Of a DNA stretch of 64,000 nt, positions 58,973 through 64,000 are shown piece after piece. The notes beneath the pieces are model-generated. The model searched no databases, was not told the origin of the DNA, and worked only from the letters and a program-made list of their open reading frames with translations. The translations under genes and the position numbers were made by a program. How positions within the stretch are numbered: position 1 is the stretch's first letter; every line of letters starts with the position of its first letter. The stretch comes from Lasiosphaeris hirsuta (lineage: Eukaryota; Ascomycota; Sordariomycetes; Sordariales; Lasiosphaeriaceae), in NCBI GenBank assembly GCA_030549175.1, contig JAUKUA010000001.1, positions 372,001 through 436,000 of the forward strand. Reading direction: 5' to 3'.

Positions 58973-59911
58973 TCAAGTAGACAACGCAGCGACCTTTTGT
59001 GCCAACTCTACTACATCATCGTTGGTGATGACGTCGGTCGGCCTCCTGAACCCCTCGTTGTACGGGATTCGCTCCTCGCCTGCGACACCTTTGTTAGCTT
59101 GTGAGAGGCGCTACCCGAGACAAAGCACTTACGAAACAAGATGTTGACCCATTTGGTCTTTGCATTGCCCTCGGTTCCGTTGCCATAGACAGCCAGGTAG
59201 AGAGCAGTCTCGAACTGGCTAAACTGGTCTTCGCGGGCCGTAAAGTTAAAGGCGGGATTCGCAGCTCGCGCCGCCTTCAGGCGGGCGCTGCGGGCCTTGG
59301 CAGCTGTTGGGATCGAGATGACATCCTTGGTGAAGAAGGCAGCAACCGTGTTGTAGATGCTGGGCTTGAAGCTGTGGTTGTCGCCAAAGGCGATGTCGCC
59401 CCGACTCAAGCTGCCGTCGTGCTCGATGACTGCAAAAAAAAAAAAAAAAAAAAAAAATGTCAGTGGTGCCTTTCGGAAGTGGCCAGCACAGCAGGGAGGG
59501 AAGCTTTTTTATTTATTTTTATTCATTTTTTTTTTTTTACCTCCGTGTTTATTCAAGTCATCGAGGTTGAGCGTGTTGGGATTTCCTGTGGTCGACGTGG
59601 TGACGGCGAGCTCGGCGACCGGCCGACTGGAGTCGGGGCTGAGATTCAGGGCCAGGTCCATGGCTGTTACCAGCTGGTCGATCGATATGTTGCGACCATT
59701 CCGGGGTATCCAGTTGTGATTGGCAAGAGAATTCAGCATAGGGCATGGGCTGCGTCCTAGCACCAATCTCGGTTAGAAGCAAAACAAGATGTGAGCAAAG
59801 TTGGTCCTTACGATCTTTGGATGACGGCTTGCTGAACTCTGCCGAGCCGCTTGGGTGGCAGCTTACCGTGGCCGCGAGGGCCGAGAGTACAAGGGTGGTA
59901 TCGAAACGCAT
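58973..59911 (-). CDS. secreted heme-thiolate peroxidase (chloroperoxidase/unspecific peroxygenase family)
   Basis: Four exons: 59812-59911, 59541-59756, 59133-59429 and 58973-59079, total 239 residues. All introns are GT-AG and in phase; the 111-bp intron 2 contains long A and T runs. An N-terminal signal peptide (MRFDTTLVLSALAATVSCHP) is followed by RRSPCPMLNSLANHNWIPRNG, whose PCP motif supplies the proximal Cys ligand. VIEHDGSLSRGD carries the Glu-His-Asp distal motif. The tail REERIPYNEGFRRP is typical. At about 240 residues it is a short-type member. Such enzymes use H2O2 to halogenate, oxidise or oxygenate aromatics outside the cell. The distance from the PKS (about 29 kb) makes a cluster role doubtful. 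Confidence 0.9.
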
Positions 59912-60835
59912 GGTGACGCGAGAAAAATGTAAAATAATACCCGGATCAAACGAATAAAAGCGGTTCGGGGAATGGGCTGGGAGACAAAACAACAACTCGA
60001 ATGAGCACACAGGAGAGCACTTGGCAAAGGCCGTCGTTTTTATATGCCTGATCCATGCATGACTCGGACTGGCAAAGACTTGTCGGATCCCCATCGCGGA
60101 TATTTCCAGTATCTTCTCGCTCGGACTTCTTTATTTATTTTCCTTTTCCTCACAGATGGGAAATTAACACAATTGCCATCGATGTGACCTTGGCCGTACC
60201 CTCGGATTGCGCTTTGGGTCACGAGGCCATTTTAGGTATCCCAAAAATAGGATTCCTATGCTTGTTGGTCGAATGGCGGGCCGAGAGCGTAACCGCGAAC
60301 CGGGAACCCTGACATGACATGCGTCAACCGCACGGGAAGGGCGCAGGGGAAAGGAGGTTACAATTTGTTAACAACTGCGTTGCATGGGGACTTTGCCCGG
60401 ATTTTGGGCTCTTTTGGGAGATGAAAGATGATGGATGGTATGGTTTCGACTCCCCGGCGACCGGTTGCAGTATGCTGCACGGCGGCTTTGTTATTTCTGC
60501 TTGTAGCGTAGCGTAGGAGTTGGTAAGATATGTTATCATGGGAGCCCCGGTCTCGTCTGCTTGTTTTTTTTTGTTTTTTTTTTTTTTTTTGTGCATTTGC
60601 AGTTGACCGGTGAGCTGTAAGCACCGGGGGTTAGACGATTCTGTTGCGTACGTCACCCAAGTAGGTACCGAGCTTCGTGGTAAAGAGCACGGAAAAAAAA
60701 GAGATATATGTCCATTAGCTGTCACGTTCCCGGAGGGCACCTCATGTGATATCCTTTCTCTATTCCTGTGTCATGTCACTTACATAGGTACCGTGCATGA
60801 GGTGTTTACTATAGCGCAGTCCCATCCATACACAT
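59912..60835. other. intergenic, peroxidase promoter and kinase 3' side
   Basis: No gene seen; T-run at 60564-60590. Confidence 0.5.
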
Positions 60836-62065
60836 CTAGCCAATGAAGGGTCCCTTCCAGGCGAAGAACTTTTTGTTGTATACCTCGGCTTTCTCCTCGA
60901 GTTCCTTTCCGTTGATCATTTCGGCTCCCTTGGGGAGCGGCGCGTGTCCAGGCGCGCCAACCTGCTCAACCACAAAGCTGGCGACAACCGAGGCGGTCTC
61001 GGCAGCCCGGAAGACATCCTTGCCAGTGGCCATCAACCAGGCCATGGCGCCGAGGAATGCGCTCCCCGCGCCCGTGGGGTCGACAACCTCCTCGCTGCCG
61101 TCGCTGTAGAAGGCGGGGAGCCACATGGACTCGAATCCGTCCTTGTCGCCCAGCATCTGCTTGCCGACAAAGCAGCCGTACTGGCCCATCCGCACGACGA
61201 TGGCGCCTTGGTGACGGCCATCTGCCGTCTTCTTGCCAATGCCCGACTTGAGGAATACAAAGGCTAAGGCCTCAATCTCGACACGGTTGGGCACAGAGCC
61301 CGAGCCACCGTTGATCATGGCGGCAAGGTCGGTCCAGCAGGGCGAAAAGACATCGACCGACTTGCAGGCGTCTTTGTGGGCCTGGAGCTGGCTGCGGTTG
61401 CAAAAGGCCGGGTTTGGCTCCCAGACCATGATGGGTGCGGGCGCCGTTGGGCGGAATTCGTGCTCGGGCGATGCAAATGTGACCTCGAGCCCACGCACGG
61501 CCATGATGGCTTCGCGGCGGCGAGCTGCCACGCGGGGCTCGTCGCATGTGTGGATGCTGTGCGCGTACAGCATGGGCGTGCCGGCGAGATCTGTCGGGTT
61601 TGTGCTCGCGGGCACCTCGGCAGGGAGGGTAACTTTTCTTGCTGTGTGGTTTTAAACGGTTTCACCGTGTCAGTCAAGTCAAATAAATCACCATGATGAA
61701 GCGGGGGCCGACTCACTCAGGAAGTCGTACTGGTAGTCGACTACCTCGCGGCTGGCGAACATGTCGTTCACAACTTTGGTGATGAGTGGAGTGCCCCAGT
61801 CTCTGCCCAGAGCAAGAAGCTGAGTGGATAGGTCGCCTTGCTGATCAGCCATCAGGTCGATGCCCACGGTGAAGCTGGCGCCTATCGTCTTGCTGTTTGT
61901 GTGGCCGGCAGCAATGCGAGCGCCGAGCATGCTGAAAACACCAGGCCCGCCGATGATGCCGCGTTCCTCTTGTCCGTTGGGAAGGCGTACGTCGGTGAGC
62001 ATGGCCGGAGCCAGAGTTGTGAACAGGCAGCCGGGCATGGTCTCGGCTGACTGCGTGTTGACCAT
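60836..62065 (-). CDS. PfkB-family (Mak32-like) carbohydrate kinase-like protein
   Basis: Exons are 61717-62065 and 60836-61641, total 384 residues. The 75-bp intron (GTGAGT...CACACAG) joins YDFL to TRKVTLPAEVP. The start is MVNTQSAETMPGCLFTTLAP; an upstream in-frame start lacks support. The N-terminal GGPGVFSMLGARIAAG corresponds to the PfkB signature 1 region. The C-terminal signature 2 reads DPTGAGSAFLGAMAW, with Ser where most PfkB kinases have the catalytic-base Asp (GAGD). Other PfkB pieces are FCNRSQLQAHKDACKS, VVRMGQYGCFVG and VVASFVVEQVGAPG. Fungal Mak32-like proteins share this altered end, and their activity is unclear to me. No cluster link. Confidence 0.85.
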
Positions 62066-62820
62066 TGTGAATGTTGTTGTTGATCGATGTTGACAGATCA
62101 AGTGGGTAGATGGATGATGGGGTTGTTCTTTGGCGAGTTAAGGTGTCTGAGATTTGTTGAGCAGAGGTTGGTGGTTTTGCAAGTCTGTGGTGTGTTGTGA
62201 AGAGAAAGAGAAGAGCCAGCTTGGGAGGGAAAAGACTGCCATTTTATTTTGGCAATAGTACACAGTAGAAGGCTATTGTTCCAGTGATGGCTTCACTCGT
62301 GGCAGTGATGGCATTCACTCGTAGCAGTAATGGCATTCACTCGTGGCAGTGAATAGCGAACAACACCCCGAGATTGGATGAGTTTGTCTTGGTACAGAGT
62401 TTTGGATGGAAAACGCTAATAACATCGTGAATGATGCTGCGAAACGGAAATGGTGAGCTGGATGACATAATGGTCTTGTGGGTTGAGTACATCGACATGA
62501 GCTTGTTTTACGTGAAAATAGGTTTCAGGTCACACAAATCCGGTGCCAAGCCAACTGCGGCTAGAGCGCTCTGGATCTTGAACCCTCTTGAACAATACAA
62601 AAAAACTCGAACCTGCGTGAGCCTCTCCATCTGAATAATTTCACAGTTTATAAAAAATTCATGAGATACCCAAAGCGATGCGTATTTCATGATGGGTATG
62701 GCTCGAATGCGCCGATCAGATGCATTGTCAGAATTATCTCAGAGTGGGTCCAGAATGCGCCTGCCTGATTTAAAAGGGATCCCATTTAAAAACGAAAGCC
62801 TGTCCCAGCTGACTGCCTGA
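62066..62820. other. intergenic between kinase-like and glucosidase genes
   Basis: About 750 bp. Contains three imperfect copies of a roughly 24-bp unit (GGCAGTGATGGCATTCACTCG and variants) at about 62285-62355. No gene. Confidence 0.5.
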
Positions 62821-64000
62821 TTAAAAACGAAAGCGAAAGCCCTGTCCCAGCCCCCACGGCCCCTTCTTCGTCTGCTCACTGTCGCCCAAAACCGTCACGC
62901 TCTCCACCACGACGTCGGTAGCGTAGCCAAAGGTGCCCGCTGCTTGGAAAGTCTTGCCATCCCAAGAAAACGAAATGTCCGACTTGGCACTCCCAACATC
63001 CAAGCTCTCGCCGTCGTCCAGGTACAGCCCCCCCTTCGCGGTCCCGTCGAGACCCGGGGCCACCACGATGGTAAAGTTCTGCGACCGCACCTCGGCCGTG
63101 GTGCTCGCCGACTGAGCCCGCAGCGGCACGATGCTCCCGCCGCGTATGTGCACCGGGATGTCGGTCCACGCCACGTTGTCGACCGTGACCTGGGCGCCCT
63201 GCGAGGCGACCTTCTCGCCCGTCCAAAAGTCGTAAAAGACGTCGTTTGGCAGGTAAAAGGTGACGCTCTGCGAGTCGGTGTCGACCACGGGCGACACGAT
63301 CAGCGCGTCGCCCCACAGCCACTGCGTCTGGATGCCAAACGTGTTGGCGTCCCGCGGGTACGCGAACCACAGCGGGCTGGCGATGGGCGTGCCCGTGGCG
63401 CTGGCCGCGTGCATGGCCGTGTACACATAATCGAGCAGCCGATAACGCGCATCGATGGCCTTCTTCGCCGCATCCCTCACGAGGCCCCAGCGGTAGAACT
63501 CCTGCGACGGCGCCGTGATGTCGGCGTGGTTGCGGTAGAAGGGCTGGAAGGCGCCGAGCGTGGCCCAGCGCGCGCACATCTTCTCCTCGGCGTCGCCGTT
63601 GAACCCGCACACGTCGGACCCGACCATGGGCATGGCGTGGATGGCGGCAAAGGCCAGCATCTGCGCGATGGACACGCGGTAGTCGTCCCACGTCGACGCG
63701 TTGTCGCCGAACCAGTGCGCCGCCTTGCGCCCGCTGCCCGCGAACGTCGACCGCGTCAGCACGAACGGCCGCTTGGTCGGCCGCGCGGCGAGCAGTGCGT
63801 CGTGTGTTGCTGCTGCCATCATGTGTCCGTAGAGGTTGTGCGTGTCGTACTGGTAGCTGCCGTCGGCGTTGGCGATGTTGGTGGCCAGCGTGCCGCCCCA
63901 GAGGTCGCCGTTGTGGTTGTTGATGCGGTACGGCGGGCTGAGGAGGTTGCGGTTCGGCAGGCCCTTCATGGGCCCCGGGGTCTGGCCCGGACCGTATCGG
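62821..64000 (-). CDS. GH31 alpha-glucosidase, C-terminal part (cut by window edge)
   Basis: The frame is open from the window's last base to the stop at 62821, about 393 residues of the C-terminal half. The internal Met at 63969 is not the start: the frame continues RYGPGQTPGP upstream of it. GH31 features are RPFVLTRSTFAGSGRKAAHW, the acid/base Asp in HWFGDNASTWDD, GSDVCGFNGDAEEKMCARW, AFQPFYRNHAD and the C-terminal beta-domains (WGDALIVSPVV; DIPVHIRGGSIVPLR; GLYLDDGES). The catalytic nucleophile region lies beyond the window. The family hydrolyses alpha-1,4/1,6 glucosides, often as a secreted enzyme; the signal peptide is not visible here. Confidence 0.93.
   Translation of the reverse strand, partial: RYGPGQTPGPMKGLPNRNLLSPPYRINNHNGDLWGGTLATNIANADGSYQYDTHNLYGHMMAAATHDALLAARPTKRPFVLTRSTFAGSGRKAAHWFGDNASTWDDYRVSIAQMLAFAAIHAMPMVGSDVCGFNGDAEEKMCARWATLGAFQPFYRNHADITAPSQEFYRWGLVRDAAKKAIDARYRLLDYVYTAMHAASATGTPIASPLWFAYPRDANTFGIQTQWLWGDALIVSPVVDTDSQSVTFYLPNDVFYDFWTGEKVASQGAQVTVDNVAWTDIPVHIRGGSIVPLRAQSASTTAEVRSQNFTIVVAPGLDGTAKGGLYLDDGESLDVGSAKSDISFSWDGKTFQAAGTFGYATDVVVESVTVLGDSEQTKKGPWGLGQGFRFRF

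Noticed and set aside
1..64000. tRNA or rRNA genes
   Set aside because: No cloverleaf-compatible sequence with convincing A and B boxes or rRNA-like stretch was recognised by eye; a covariance-model scan would decide.

Overview
This window reads as nuclear DNA of a filamentous ascomycete (Pezizomycotina, probably but not certainly Sordariomycetes). The support is short spliceosomal introns of about 48-111 bp with GTAAGT/GTATGT-type donors, fungal gene families (Zn2Cys6 regulator, non-reducing PKS, DHA2 MFS pump, heme-thiolate peroxidase), and fungal transposons (Fot1/pogo, Tad-like LINE, copia gag relic). Several transposons are peppered with stops in TA-rich sequence, as expected of RIP.

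The centre (about 12.7-45.0 kb) is a secondary-metabolite gene cluster of the emodin/anthraquinone type. The core is a SAT-KS-AT-PT-ACP polyketide synthase without a thioesterase (24421-30080). Around it lie the usual trans partners: a metallo-beta-lactamase thioesterase (22471-23452), an EthD-fold decarboxylase-like protein (19203-19761), a DUF1772 anthrone oxygenase (20081-20670), a scytalone-dehydratase-like protein (32370-33046) and a trihydroxynaphthalene/versicolorin-type reductase (33605-34481). An AflR-type regulator (16693-18279), a 14-TM MFS pump (38085-40065), a P450 (41341-43057), an atypical SDR (44021-45013), an NmrA/AvfA-like oxidoreductase (12763-13563) and a SnoaL-like protein (14041-14556) complete the set. 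By family knowledge, PKS plus trans-thioesterase gives atrochrysone-type acid, decarboxylation and oxidation give emodin-type anthraquinone, and the reductase/dehydratase pair removes or moves a hydroxyl. The P450 would then hydroxylate or couple the anthraquinone. No Baeyer-Villiger oxidase or methyltransferase is visible, so the product probably stays an anthraquinone, possibly a dimer. This is inference.

The most important oddity is in the PKS: its ACP lies one base out of frame with the rest, at a run of eight C just before the ACP. That is either a homopolymer error or a true break in the synthase.

Left flank (1-12.7 kb): mostly gene-poor, with a decayed LINE, a frameshifted chymotrypsin-fold protein gene with a Cys-type nucleophile motif, a truncated Fot1-like transposase, a pseudogene and TA-rich relics. 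Inside the cluster are a LINE fragment (31.15-31.9 kb), a complete but dead Fot1/pogo element with terminal repeats and TA duplication (34888-36771), and a MITE-like repeat (37632-37854). Right flank: a sugar transporter (46803-48618), a gene-empty 7-kb stretch, a copia gag relic, a small unknown ORF, a secreted heme-thiolate peroxidase, a PfkB-like kinase with an altered catalytic motif, and the C-terminal part of a GH31 alpha-glucosidase cut by the window edge.

Exon borders were placed by eye from splice consensus and protein continuity; no database search was possible.
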